DNA of 64,000 bases from Haloglomus salinum (GCF_024298825.1 NZ_CP101153.1:3534001-3598000); one strand, 5' to 3'; shown: positions 17,486 through 25,942, counted from the first letter of the stretch. The notes: generated by a model not told the origin, from the letters alone. Numbers and translations: made by a program.

Positions 17486-19174
17486 ATGAGCCTGGAAGAC
17501 CCTACCAAACCCGAGGCCGAGGCGGAACCGGTCGGCGAGACCGCCGCCGGCCTCGACTACGACGCGCTCGAAGCGCTGCTGGGCGACCTGGCCATCGGCC
17601 GCGAGTCCCACATCAACGCCGAGGCGTTCGTCGTCCGGCCGGACGACGTGGCGGAAGCGCTCATCACGCTCCGCGACGAGGCCGGCTTCGACCACTGTTC
17701 CTGCGTCACCGCACAGGAGTACGAGGACCGCTACGAGTCCATCTACCACCTCCGGAAGTACGACGACCCGACCCAGGAGGTCGGCGTCGTCGTGCCCACC
17801 TCGCGTGACGACCCGGTCAGCCAGTCCGGCAACGCGGCGTACCGGACCGCCGATTGGCACGAGCGCGAGGCCTACGACCTCGTCGGCATCGAGTACGACG
17901 ACCACCCGGACATGCGCCGTATCCTCCTGCCGGAGACGTGGCAGGGCCACCCGCTGCGCAAGGACTACAACCAGGAGCAGCCCCAGGTCGTCAGTCTCCG
18001 CGAGCACGCGAACCCGCTGCAGGACGACCACCGGGGCGGGGAGAACTCGGACACGATGTTCCTCAACATCGGCCCCCACCACCCCGCCACCCACGGCGTC
18101 CTGCACCTGAAGACGACGCTGGACGGCGAGACGGTCGCCGACGTCGAATCCGACATCGGCTACCTCCACCGGTGCGAGGAGCAGCTCTGCCAGCAGGGGA
18201 ACTACCGGCACCAGATAATGCCGTACCCCGACCGCTGGGACTACATCTCGGCCGGTATCCTCAACGAGTGGGCGTACGCCCGCACGGCCGAGGACCTCGC
18301 GGACATCGACGTGCCAGAGTACGCACAGGTCATCCGGACCATGTCCGCGGAGATGTGTCGCATCGCGAGCCACATGCTCGCGGTCGCGACGTTCGCGCTG
18401 GACGTCTACGGCGACTTCACGGCCATCTTCATGTACGCGATGCAGGACCGCGAGAACATGCAGAACCTGCTGGAGGACCTGACCGGCCAGCGGCTCATGT
18501 TCAACTACCTCCGGCTGGGTGGCGTCGCGTGGGACCTGCCCGAGCCCCGCGAGGAGTTCTTCGAGAAGACCCGGGACCTGCTGGACGACCTCCCGGAGCG
18601 CCTGGAGGAGTACCACAACCTCATCACGTCGAACGAGATCTTCCAGATGCGGTGTGTCGACACCGGCGTCCTCGAGCCCGAGGTCGCCAAGCAGTACGGC
18701 GCAACCGGGCCGGTCGCCCGTGGCTCCGGCATCGACTACGACCTCCGGCGCGACGACCCGTACGGCTACTACGACGAGCTGGACTGGGACGTCGTGACCG
18801 AGGACGGCTGCGACAACTACGCGCGCGTTCTCGTCCGGATGCAGGAGGTCGAGGAGTCCGCGAAGATCATCCAGCAGTGCGTCGACCTGCTCGAGGACTG
18901 GCCCGAGGAGGAGCGCACCATCCAGTCGAACGTGCCGCGCACCCTCAAGCCCGAGCCGGACACGGAGATCTACCGCTCGGTCGAGGGCGCGAAAGGTGAA
19001 CTCGGCATCTACATCCGCTCGGACGGAACCAGCACCCCGGCACGGTTCAAGATCCGGTCGCCGTGCTTCTCGAACCTGCAGACCCTGCCCGAGATGAGCG
19101 AGGGTGAGTACATCCCCGACCTCATCGCGTCGCTGGGCTCGCTGGACATCGTCCTCGGGGAGGTGGACCGGTGA
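17486..19174 (+). CDS. nuoCD: Complex I fused subunit C/D
   Basis: 562-residue natural fusion. Residues ~20-175 are NuoC (30-kDa subunit: ESIYHLRKYDDPTQEVGVVVP, then TADWHEREAYDLVGIEYDDHPD and RRILLPETWQGHPLRKDY). Residues ~190-562 are NuoD (49-kDa subunit: NIGPHHPATHGVLHLKTTLD, YLHRCEEQLCQQ, and the closing LIASLGSLDIVLGEVDR). The His-rich PHHPATHG motif lines the quinone cavity. The fusion is normal in haloarchaea and enterobacteria. Its stop overlaps the GTG start of nuoH by four bases, indicating translational coupling. Confidence 0.95.
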   Translation: MSLEDPTKPEAEAEPVGETAAGLDYDALEALLGDLAIGRESHINAEAFVVRPDDVAEALITLRDEAGFDHCSCVTAQEYEDRYESIYHLRKYDDPTQEVGVVVPTSRDDPVSQSGNAAYRTADWHEREAYDLVGIEYDDHPDMRRILLPETWQGHPLRKDYNQEQPQVVSLREHANPLQDDHRGGENSDTMFLNIGPHHPATHGVLHLKTTLDGETVADVESDIGYLHRCEEQLCQQGNYRHQIMPYPDRWDYISAGILNEWAYARTAEDLADIDVPEYAQVIRTMSAEMCRIASHMLAVATFALDVYGDFTAIFMYAMQDRENMQNLLEDLTGQRLMFNYLRLGGVAWDLPEPREEFFEKTRDLLDDLPERLEEYHNLITSNEIFQMRCVDTGVLEPEVAKQYGATGPVARGSGIDYDLRRDDPYGYYDELDWDVVTEDGCDNYARVLVRMQEVEESAKIIQQCVDLLEDWPEEERTIQSNVPRTLKPEPDTEIYRSVEGAKGELGIYIRSDGTSTPARFKIRSPCFSNLQTLPEMSEGEYIPDLIASLGSLDIVLGEVDR

Positions 19175-20244
19175 GCCTCCCGACGGTCGCACTGCAGGGC
19201 GGTACGCCACTGCCGACGCTGCTCAAGAACCTGCTCGGGCTCCCGGACGGCCCGGCGTTCGAGTTCGTCGCGGCGCTCATCGCCTCGTCGGTCATCGCGG
19301 CGGCCCTGCTAGGGCTCGTCGCGGTGTCCGGTATCTGGGGCAAGCGGAAGATCACCGCCGCATTCACGGACCGAATCGCAGTCAACCGGCACGGCCCGTA
19401 CGGCCTGCTCATCATCGTGGCCGACGCCGTCCGGCTCCTGTCGAAGGAACTCGTCGTTCCGGAGGGCGTCGACCGCCCGGCGTGGGACATCGCACCCATC
19501 GTCATGGCCGGCTCGGCGCTGCTGGGCTTCGCGGTCATCCCGATGGGGAACGGCCTCCAGATCGCCGACCCCGAGGTCGGCCTGGCCTACGTCTTCGCGG
19601 TCGCCTCCATCGCCAGCGTCGGGCTGGTGATGGCCGGCTACTCCTCGAACAACAAGTACTCCCTGCTCGGGGGCCTGCGCGCGGTCGCACAGAACCTCGC
19701 CTACGAGATTCCGCTCATCATCACGGCGGCGTCGGTGGTCATCTTCGCCGGCACGCTCCAGATGAGCGGCATCGTCGAGGCACAGACCGCGACGCTCGTC
19801 TCGGTCGCAGGCATCGACATCCCCTCGTGGTACGCCTTCGTCAACCCGTTCGCGTTCGTCCTGTTCATGGCCGCGAACCTGGCAGAAGTGGGTCGCAACC
19901 CCTTCGACATCCCGGAGGCACCCACGGAAATCGTCGCCGGGTGGCAGACGGAGTACTCCTCGGTCTACTTCGTGCTCTGCTACCTCTCGGAGTTCATCCA
20001 CATCTTCCTTGGCGGCGCCATCATCGCGACCATCTTCCTCGGCGGCCCGGCCGGTCCGGTTCTCCCGGGCGTGGTCTGGTTCATCATCAAGATGGTCGCG
20101 GTCTACCTGTTCACCCAGTGGACTCGCTCGGCGGTCCCCCGGGTTCGCATCGACCAGCTCATCGAGATCGGCTGGAAGGGGATGCTCGTGCTGTCGTTCG
20201 CCAACCTCGTCCTCACGGCCGTTATCGTGGGAATCACCGTCTAA
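19171..20244 (+). CDS. nuoH: Complex I subunit H
   Basis: 357-residue membrane subunit (ND1) with about eight helices; it forms the end of the quinone tunnel. Recognisable segments include TDRIAVNRHGPYGLLIIVADAV (cut to family form KITAAFTDRIAVNRHGPYG), LAEVGRNPFDIPEAPTEIV and the loop WQTEYSSVYFVLCYLSEF. The GTG at 19171 overlaps the nuoCD stop (GTGA). The next gene nuoI starts four bases after its stop. Confidence 0.95.
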   Translation: MSLPTVALQGGTPLPTLLKNLLGLPDGPAFEFVAALIASSVIAAALLGLVAVSGIWGKRKITAAFTDRIAVNRHGPYGLLIIVADAVRLLSKELVVPEGVDRPAWDIAPIVMAGSALLGFAVIPMGNGLQIADPEVGLAYVFAVASIASVGLVMAGYSSNNKYSLLGGLRAVAQNLAYEIPLIITAASVVIFAGTLQMSGIVEAQTATLVSVAGIDIPSWYAFVNPFAFVLFMAANLAEVGRNPFDIPEAPTEIVAGWQTEYSSVYFVLCYLSEFIHIFLGGAIIATIFLGGPAGPVLPGVVWFIIKMVAVYLFTQWTRSAVPRVRIDQLIEIGWKGMLVLSFANLVLTAVIVGITV

Positions 20245-20248
20245 GACA

Positions 20249-20710
20249 ATGATAGGCGTCCTCAAATCCATGGCCACGACGATGAAGCACGCGCTCGACG
20301 GCGAGACGTTCACCGTCGCGTACCCAGAAGAAACACCCGAAGTGTCGCCGCGCTTCCGCGGCGTCCACAAGTTCTCCCAGGAGCGGTGCATCTGGTGCCG
20401 CCAGTGCGAGAACGTCTGTCCGAACGACACCATCCAGATCGTCACTGACGAGCAGCGCAACGGCGAGCAGTACAACCTCCACATCGGCCAGTGCATCTAC
20501 TGCCGGCTCTGCGAGGAGGTCTGCCCCGTTGACGCCATCCTGCTCACCCAGAACTTCGAGTTCACGGGCGATACCAAGGACGACCTCGCCTACTCGATGG
20601 AGGAACTGAAGAACGTTCCCTGGTACAAGGACATCGACCCGCTCGCCTCGCGCGAACCGGACCGCGGCGCGTGGATCGGCGAGGGCGACGGCGAGATCGA
20701 CTACCAGTAG
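20249..20710 (+). CDS. nuoI: Complex I subunit I, 2[4Fe-4S] ferredoxin type
   Basis: 153-residue subunit passing electrons to NuoB. Both tetranuclear cluster motifs are intact: CIWCRQCENVCP and CIYCRLCEEVCP, about 30 residues apart. The N-terminal amphipathic helix MIGVLKSMATTMKHALDG and the acidic tail ending GEGDGEIDYQ are typical. It is the last gene of the first nuo block; a run of six T residues follows 18 bases after the stop, and the rest of the operon resumes only at 22899. Confidence 0.95.
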   Translation: MIGVLKSMATTMKHALDGETFTVAYPEETPEVSPRFRGVHKFSQERCIWCRQCENVCPNDTIQIVTDEQRNGEQYNLHIGQCIYCRLCEEVCPVDAILLTQNFEFTGDTKDDLAYSMEELKNVPWYKDIDPLASREPDRGAWIGEGDGEIDYQ

Positions 20711-20728
20711 AGCTTCTTCACCGCGAGC

Positions 20729-20734
20729 TTTTTT
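20729..20734 (+). terminator. Oligo-T terminator after nuoI
   Basis: Six consecutive T residues 18 bases after the nuoI stop codon, inside GCGAGCTTTTTTGACGG. Archaeal transcription ends at such runs. It suggests that transcription of the first nuo block stops before the inserted genes. Confidence 0.5.
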
Positions 20735-20774
20735 GACGGCTCGGGTGGCCTTGCCGGCCGGCTTCGCCGTCCTC

Positions 20775-20791
20775 AGAAATCGAAGATTTCT
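20775..20791. repeat. Perfect hairpin AGAAATC-GAA-GATTTCT
   Basis: Seven-base stem with a three-base loop, the first of a set of short hairpins in the nuoI/lipoprotein junction. Confidence 0.8.
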
Positions 20792-20801
20792 GATTGGCTG
20801 C

Positions 20802-20820
20802 GGGAGAGCTTCGCTCTCCC
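20802..20820. repeat. Perfect hairpin GGGAGAGC-TTC-GCTCTCCC
   Basis: Eight-base stem with a three-base loop, 10 bases after the previous hairpin. The same short-loop design makes a shared origin or function likely. Confidence 0.8.
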
Positions 20821-20871
20821 GAACGGCCGTCTGCGGTCACCGCTCGCCGCAAAAAACGTTCAGAAAAAACG

Positions 20872-20896
20872 CCGGCCCTCGCTGCGCTCCGGCCGG
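20872..20896. repeat. Inverted repeat CCGGCC ... GGCCGG around CTCGCTGCGCTCC
   Basis: Six-base arms with a 13-base interior that itself contains a GC-TGC-GC dyad. Third hairpin of the cluster. Confidence 0.65.
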
Positions 20897-20900
20897 TGAA

Positions 20901-20919
20901 ACCGCGCCTGCGGCGCGGT
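20901..20919. repeat. Hairpin CCGCGCC-TGC-GGCGCGG
   Basis: Seven-base perfect stem (20902-20908 with 20912-20918) and a three-base loop, extended by an A/T pair at the ends. Fourth hairpin of the cluster. Confidence 0.75.
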
Positions 20920-21053
20920 ATGCAGGATGGGTCAGAAACCACCTATTATTAAAATAAATCAATAAAGGTGGAATATTATGGGTTTCTGATGGACGTATCG
21001 GTCAAAATTTCATATCACTGACAGTGCAGTCGTCTCGGGCGACTGCAACTGAC

Positions 21054-21794
21054 TCACCGCGCGGTCGCGTTCGCCCGTGCCGCCTCCAGCCACTCCGGTT
21101 CGGGCACCGCTGTCGACCCGATGTCCGTCACCCGGAACGTCCGGTTCATCGACCCCTCGCCGAGGGCGATGGAATCCTCGTAGGAGCGGATGGCCCCGTC
21201 GCCGGTCACCCGGAGCGTCGCGGTGAAGTTTGTCTCCGAGCCGTCGCCGGTCTCACCAGGGAACCCGGTGCTCTCGGCCCGGAAGACGTACAGGCGTTCC
21301 CCGAGGAGTCCACCCTCGCGTCGGACGAAGGTGTAGTTCGGGTCCGGTGGGGCGACCAACAGTTCTAGCCCGTTCGGGGCGCCGAGCGTCTCGTTCACCG
21401 GCCCGCGGGCGCCGGGTCGGAGCACACGGTAGGCCACATCGTGGGGCGTCTCGACGCGACGGTAGACCGTGCCGTTGGCGATGAAGAGCTCCGAGGTTCG
21501 GTTCCCCCGCGTCTCGATGGAGTGGTACGGGGTTCCACCAGTACCGATACGGACCTCCGTCCGGCCCTGGCGTGGGGGTAGCGTCACGTTCTCCGGGGTC
21601 CGCTCCAGGCTCACGTTCACCCGAGAGACGACCGTGTAGCTCCGGTTGTCCAGCGCGGACTGGTGTCCGATCACCAGCGCGGTCTCGTTCACGTGCGTCT
21701 CGTTCGTTCCCGGTGGGTACTCCCCGCCACCTGTCAGCCCGCTGCATCCCGACAGTACGACCAGACAGCAGACGAGAACGGCCGTCGTTCGCAT
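21054..21794 (-). CDS. Secreted lipoprotein, haloarchaeal family of unknown function
   Basis: 246 residues from the ATG at 21794. The signal MRTTAVLVCCLVVLSGCSG has a lipobox (LSGC), predicting a Sec-exported lipoprotein. The mature part is beta-rich and carries several N-glycosylation-type sequons (NET, NRS, NVT, NRT, NFT). A core such as SYTVVSRVNVSLERTPENV and RSYEDSIALGEGSMNRTFRV resembles LolA/LppX-like lipoprotein folds common in haloarchaea. It sits on the opposite strand inside the complex I gene cluster and is convergent with nuoI. Function unknown. Confidence 0.75.
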   Translation of the reverse strand: MRTTAVLVCCLVVLSGCSGLTGGGEYPPGTNETHVNETALVIGHQSALDNRSYTVVSRVNVSLERTPENVTLPPRQGRTEVRIGTGGTPYHSIETRGNRTSELFIANGTVYRRVETPHDVAYRVLRPGARGPVNETLGAPNGLELLVAPPDPNYTFVRREGGLLGERLYVFRAESTGFPGETGDGSETNFTATLRVTGDGAIRSYEDSIALGEGSMNRTFRVTDIGSTAVPEPEWLEAARANATAR

Positions 21795-21993
21795 CGCTTC
21801 GGCGGACAGATGACCACGGCAAGCCGTTTCTGCCGTGTATGTCGGCCGATTTAATCGGGCTGGCAGGAACCGTAGGCCCGAGGTGACGAACCGACCACGC
21901 AGCGCGACCAGCTGCCGTCCGGACAGAGCTGTCGACCGACATCGCCCAGCGACCGAACACTCACCCACTTCGGTTCGCCAGGGGTGCCCCGAT

Positions 21994-22665
21994 TCACGCG
22001 ATATCGGACTCGAAGACCAGCACGTAGCTGTGGTCGTAGCCGTAGCCGTAGACGCCATCAGCCCCCGTTTCACCGTCCCAGGCGACGACGTGTTCGCCGG
22101 TGAACCGGAAGCGCGGGAGCTCCCGAATCGCGTCCGCGAGGTCCCAGGCGAACGTCGTCGTCCGACCGTCGTGTTCCAGGTTCGCCGCTTCGACCAGCAG
22201 TGTCCCGTCTCTGTGGAAGCGTGACCCGAGGCTCCCGAACACGGCCGCGAGGTCGTCGAGATACGTCTCGTAGTCGCTCTCGCCGTCGTGGTTCTGGAGT
22301 GGGTCGCGGGCATCGGACTCGTGCATGAACGGTGGCGAGGTGAGCACGCAGTCGAGTGTCGGGACGTCGTCGGGGATATCCGTGGCCGTCCCGTGGTGGA
22401 GTCGGTCCGGATGTCGGAGGCGGTCGCAGGCGTAGGCGGCGCGGTCGGCGTCGTACTCGATACCCCAGGCCTTGCGGTCGAGTGACTCCGCGACCGTCAG
22501 CGTGGTTCCGAAGCCGGCGAAGGGGTCGAGGAGCCGGTCACCGTGCTCGGTGTACTCGCTGACCAGCCGCCGGACGAGTGCGGGCGGCATCCGGACGTCG
22601 CCGCCCTCGACCCACTCGGGGAGGGGCGTCGGATGGTCGTGGGAGAGGTGGAGGGTCGTTCGCAC
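21994..22665 (-). CDS. DNA methylase-like SAM methyltransferase (N4-cytosine/N6-adenine type)
   Basis: 223 residues from a GTG at 22665. An ATG at 22731 is in frame and would add 22 residues, but the conserved part starts at VRTTLHLSHDHPTPLPEW. SAM motif I is LLDPFAGFGTTLTVAES, and the catalytic motif IV is LTSPPF, in the order seen in DNA amino-methylases. Short length and absence of a restriction gene suggest a solitary methylase or an RNA/DNA methylase of the D12/N4-like group. It lies inside the split nuo locus on the opposite strand, divergent from nuoJ1 (233 bases). Confidence 0.78.
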   Translation of the reverse strand: MRTTLHLSHDHPTPLPEWVEGGDVRMPPALVRRLVSEYTEHGDRLLDPFAGFGTTLTVAESLDRKAWGIEYDADRAAYACDRLRHPDRLHHGTATDIPDDVPTLDCVLTSPPFMHESDARDPLQNHDGESDYETYLDDLAAVFGSLGSRFHRDGTLLVEAANLEHDGRTTTFAWDLADAIRELPRFRFTGEHVVAWDGETGADGVYGYGYDHSYVLVFESDIA

Positions 22666-22715
22666 GGGTGGCCGATGGTCGGCCCGTCGACATGATTCCC
22701 ACGGCTCCCGAGTCA

Positions 22716-22750
22716 GGTCACTTCTGGTCACCTCTGGTCATCACAGGTCG
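22716..22750. repeat. Direct repeats GGTCA at exact 10-base spacing
   Basis: GGTCACTTCT, GGTCACCTCT, GGTCATCACA and GGTCG start at 22716, 22726, 22736 and 22746. The repeats fall on one DNA face and lie in the divergent region between the methylase-like gene and nuoJ1, so a regulator array is plausible. Confidence 0.65.
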
Positions 22751-22898
22751 CCGACGGAGCCGAGGCGGGAGCCACGCCTGGCCCGGGCCGAGGCGGCGAT
22801 TTCTCGCACCTGGGGCGGTGATACGGCACTTCCGAGAGAACATACGCACGCGCCCGCGGATGGCAAGTTTCAAAGCCGTTCTGGATAAGGGAACGACA

Positions 22899-23171
22899 AT
22901 GGCACTAGCAGAGACACTGGCGTTCGCGCTGTTCGCCCTCGTGACCGTGGGGAGCGCGCTGGGCGTCGTGTTGGTCCGCGACATCTGGCACGCGGCGCTC
23001 CTCCTCGGGGTGGCGCTCGTCAGCGTTGCGGTCCACTTCGTCATGCTGCGCGCCGAGTTCCTCGCGGCGATGCAGATCCTGGTGTACGTTGGTGGGGTAC
23101 TCGTCCTCATCACGTTCGCCGTGATGCTGGTCCGCGAGCAAGGGGCCGACACGGAGGTGGTCGGCCAATGA
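22899..23171 (+). CDS. nuoJ1: Complex I subunit J, N-terminal part
   Basis: 90-residue membrane protein with three helices (ETLAFALFALVTVGSALGVV, then HAALLLGVALVSVAVHFVML and LVYVGGVLVLITFAVMLV) matching the first half of NuoJ/ND6; the YVGGVLVLITFAVML segment is the family signature. Haloarchaea encode NuoJ as two genes, this and the next. ATG at 22899 is used; an in-frame ATG at 22860 would add 13 polar residues. It starts the second nuo block. Confidence 0.9.
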   Translation: MALAETLAFALFALVTVGSALGVVLVRDIWHAALLLGVALVSVAVHFVMLRAEFLAAMQILVYVGGVLVLITFAVMLVREQGADTEVVGQ

Positions 23172-23563
23172 CCAGTCGCCCACGACTGGAGCGAAACAGT
23201 CGGCAGGTCGTCGGCCTGCTGTCGCTCGTCCTGTTCGCCGTCCTGTCCGCCGTGTTCCTCACGGCGGAGTTCGGGGGGGCTGCCGGCTTCCCCGGCGACG
23301 GCTCCATCACCGCCGCCATCGGCTACGCGATGTTCAACCTCGACGCGGGGGCCTTCCCCTCCGAGGGATTCCTCGTGACGTTCGAGATCATCGACCTCGT
23401 GCTGGTGGCGGCGCTGGCTGCTGCCGTCATGCTCGCCCGTCGAGAGGGGGGTTCGCTCCCGCTCCGGACGGATGGCGGTGAGCCCGGAGGGCGAGCCTCG
23501 TCGGACCGACAGTCCGACGGCGGCACGGAGCGCACGGGCGACGAGGACGGGGGTGACCGGTGA
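23168..23563 (+). CDS. nuoJ2: Complex I subunit J, C-terminal part
   Basis: 131 residues, overlapping nuoJ1 by four bases (ATGA). Two helices are clear (VGLLSLVLFAVLSAVFLTAE and FEIIDLVLVAALAAAVMLAR), corresponding to the second half of NuoJ. A polar Gly/Asp/Arg-rich tail of ~40 residues follows, typical of the haloarchaeal protein. Its TGA overlaps the ATG of nuoK. Confidence 0.88.
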   Translation: MTSRPRLERNSRQVVGLLSLVLFAVLSAVFLTAEFGGAAGFPGDGSITAAIGYAMFNLDAGAFPSEGFLVTFEIIDLVLVAALAAAVMLARREGGSLPLRTDGGEPGGRASSDRQSDGGTERTGDEDGGDR

Positions 23564-23868
23564 TGGCGGTCCCGGTCCAGTACTACCTGGTCCTCTCGGC
23601 CGCGGTGTTCTGTATCGGCCTGTTCGGCATCCTGACGCGGCGGAACGCGCTGATGTTCCTGATGAGCGTCGAGCTGATGCTGAACGCTGCGAATATCAAC
23701 CTCGTCGCGTTCTCGTTCTACCACGGGAACCTGACCGGGCAGGTGTTCAGCCTGTTCACGATGGCGCTGGCGGCCGCCGAGGTGGCGGTCGGCATCGGCA
23801 TCATCCTCGTCCTGTATCGCAACTTCTCGGACGTGGACGTGACGAAAGCGACGACACTGAGGTGGTAA
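23563..23868 (+). CDS. nuoK: Complex I subunit K
   Basis: 101-residue three-helix subunit (ND4L) of the proton-pumping arm. The conserved RNALMFLMSVELMLNAANIN segment carries the membrane glutamate, and MALAAAEVAVGIGIILVLYR carries the second one. Start ATG at 23563 overlaps the nuoJ2 stop; a GTG directly before it is also in frame. Spacing to nuoL is one base. Confidence 0.95.
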   Translation: MAVPVQYYLVLSAAVFCIGLFGILTRRNALMFLMSVELMLNAANINLVAFSFYHGNLTGQVFSLFTMALAAAEVAVGIGIILVLYRNFSDVDVTKATTLRW

Positions 23869-23869
23869 C

Positions 23870-25942
23870 ATGGCTGCAGAAGGAGGAATATTCACGTTCG
23901 CGCCGGCCATCGCGGTGCTGCCGTTCGTATCGTTCCTGGTCGCCCTGTTCTTCGGTGACCGGATGCCGAAGAAGGGGGCGTTCGCCGGAATCGCGGCGAC
24001 CGCCGGGTCGCTGCTGCTGTCGCTGGTCATGCTCGCGCAGGTCGCGAGCGGGCACGCCTACCACATGGAACTGTACACGTGGGTGGGCGGAGAGGGCGTG
24101 CCGTTCGAGCTGACGTTCGGCATCCTGCTCGACCAGCTCTCGACGCTGATGCTGGTCATCGTCTCGACCATCGCGTTCCTGGTCCACATCTTCTCGCTGG
24201 GCTACATGAACGACGAGAACGAGACCGGCCTGCCCCGCTACTACGCCGAGCTGGGCCTGTTCACGGCGAGCATGCTCGCCTTCGTCTTCTCGGACAACAT
24301 CCTGATGGCGTTCATGTTCTTCGAGCTGGTGGGCCTCTGTTCGTACCTGCTCATCGGCTTCTGGTTCCGCCGCTCGGGCCCGCCGAGCGCGGCGAAGAAG
24401 GCGTTCCTGGTCACCCGCTTCGGTGACTACTTCTTCCTCATCGGCGTCGTCGGCATCTTCGCCACCTTCGGTACGGGGATGTTCGGCGGCCCGGGCGTCG
24501 AGGAGTCGTTCCCCGGCCTCGCCGAGGCCGCCATCGCCGGTAACGCGACGGTCAACACGTTCTTCGGCCTCTCACCGCAGGCGTGGTTCGGCGTCCTCGG
24601 GCTGCTCGTGCTGGGCGGCGTGATGGGCAAGTCCGCCCAGTTCCCGTTCCACACGTGGCTGCCGGACGCGATGGAGGGTCCGACCCCCGTCTCGGCGCTC
24701 ATCCACGCGGCGACGATGGTCGCGGCCGGTGTCTACCTCGTCGCCCGGATGTACGGGTTCTACGCCCTGCTTCCGACCGTCCTCGCCATCATCGCCTTCG
24801 TCGGCGGCTTCACCGCGCTGTTCGCCGCCTCGATGGGCGTCGTCAAGGACGAGATCAAGCAGGTGCTTGCCTACTCCACCATCTCCCAGTACGGCTACAT
24901 CATGCTCGGGCTGGGTGGCGGTGGCTACGTGGCCGGGGTCTTCCACCTGACCACACACGCGTTCTTCAAGGCGCTCCTGTTCCTCGGTGCCGGTTCGGTC
25001 ATCATCGCGATGCACCACAACGAGGACATGTGGGACATGGGCGGCCTCAAAGAGAAGATGCCCGTGACCTACTACGCGTTCCTCTCGGGCAGCCTGGCAC
25101 TGGCGGGCATCGTCCCGTTCTCCGGCTTCTGGTCGAAGGACGAGGTACTGTACGAGACGCTGGTCCACGGCCTCGGCGGGAGCCCGCTCCTGCTGGGCGC
25201 GTACGCCATGGGCCTGCTGGCCGTGTTCTTCACGGGCTTCTACACGTTCCGCATGGTCCTGCTGACGTTCCACGGCGAGCCGCGGACCGACCTCGCCGAG
25301 GACCCCGAGCCGGTTCGCTGGAACGTGAAGGTGCCCCTGGCGATTCTGGGGGTCCTCGCCGCGGTCATCGGCGTCATCAACCTCGTGCCGGTCCACAAGG
25401 TCGTGGACAGCGTGCCGGAGTTCCTCCACGACTGGCTCTACCACGGGCCGGAGGGACTCAACGGCGAGCACTACGCGACGCTGCTGCACGACGTCGCGGG
25501 GTACACCGCCAACGCCACGTTCGCGGGCGGTGAGCTCGTCTCCATCCTCGTCTCGGCAGCCCTCTCGCTGGGCCTGGCGCTGGCCGGTGCGGGCGTCGCG
25601 CTCGCGCTCTACCGCGGTCCCGAGCCCGAGGAACACACCGAGAAGCTCGGTTCACTCAAGACCTTGCTCTACAACAACTACTACCAGGACGAGTACCAAG
25701 TCTGGCTCGCGCAGGACCTCACCGAGGGGACCGTCGCGAAGAACGCCAAGCGGTTCGACGACGGGGTCGTCGACGGCCTCGTCAACCGCGTCTCCGACGT
25801 GAGTCTCGTCTCCGGGCACTTCCTGCGCCGTATCCAGACGGGCATCGTCTCCAACTACGCGGCGCTCATCACGCTCGGTCTCGTGGTGCTGCTGGTCGCC
25901 TTTGGCATCGCTGGCGGTTGGTTCGGGGGTGTCTTCGCATGA
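23870..25942 (+). CDS. nuoL: Complex I subunit L, antiporter-like
   Basis: 690-residue antiporter-like subunit with about 15-16 helices and the C-terminal lateral helix region. Typical segments are FFELVGLCSYLLIGFWF (membrane Glu), SAQFPFHTWLPDAMEGPTPV (Lys/His pathway), and HAATMVAAGVYLVARMY. The order L-M-N and the one- to four-base spacings are those of a single operon. Its stop overlaps the start of nuoM. Confidence 0.96.
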   Translation: MAAEGGIFTFAPAIAVLPFVSFLVALFFGDRMPKKGAFAGIAATAGSLLLSLVMLAQVASGHAYHMELYTWVGGEGVPFELTFGILLDQLSTLMLVIVSTIAFLVHIFSLGYMNDENETGLPRYYAELGLFTASMLAFVFSDNILMAFMFFELVGLCSYLLIGFWFRRSGPPSAAKKAFLVTRFGDYFFLIGVVGIFATFGTGMFGGPGVEESFPGLAEAAIAGNATVNTFFGLSPQAWFGVLGLLVLGGVMGKSAQFPFHTWLPDAMEGPTPVSALIHAATMVAAGVYLVARMYGFYALLPTVLAIIAFVGGFTALFAASMGVVKDEIKQVLAYSTISQYGYIMLGLGGGGYVAGVFHLTTHAFFKALLFLGAGSVIIAMHHNEDMWDMGGLKEKMPVTYYAFLSGSLALAGIVPFSGFWSKDEVLYETLVHGLGGSPLLLGAYAMGLLAVFFTGFYTFRMVLLTFHGEPRTDLAEDPEPVRWNVKVPLAILGVLAAVIGVINLVPVHKVVDSVPEFLHDWLYHGPEGLNGEHYATLLHDVAGYTANATFAGGELVSILVSAALSLGLALAGAGVALALYRGPEPEEHTEKLGSLKTLLYNNYYQDEYQVWLAQDLTEGTVAKNAKRFDDGVVDGLVNRVSDVSLVSGHFLRRIQTGIVSNYAALITLGLVVLLVAFGIAGGWFGGVFA

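Larger units (their letters stand above)
20711..21053. other. 343-base gene-free junction holding hairpins and an AT-rich dyad
   Basis: No coding frame is convincing here. The stretch separates nuoI (plus) from a lipoprotein gene (minus), so both genes transcribe into it. It holds a T-run, four short-loop hairpins (listed separately) and an AT-rich core (20940-21010). Two 9-base arms, TCAGAAACC at 20932-20940 and GGTTTCTGA at 20981-20989, form an inverted repeat around that AT-rich core. Confidence 0.7.

Noticed and set aside
17450-19210. 586-codon minus-strand open frame under nuoCD
   Set aside because: Antisense to nuoCD, with Val/Leu/Arg/Asp-rich nonsense composition and no family resemblance.
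20711-21053. Possible CRISPR or insertion sequence at the hairpin cluster
   Set aside because: The hairpins differ from each other, have no regular spacers, and there is no transposase frame or clear target-site duplication.
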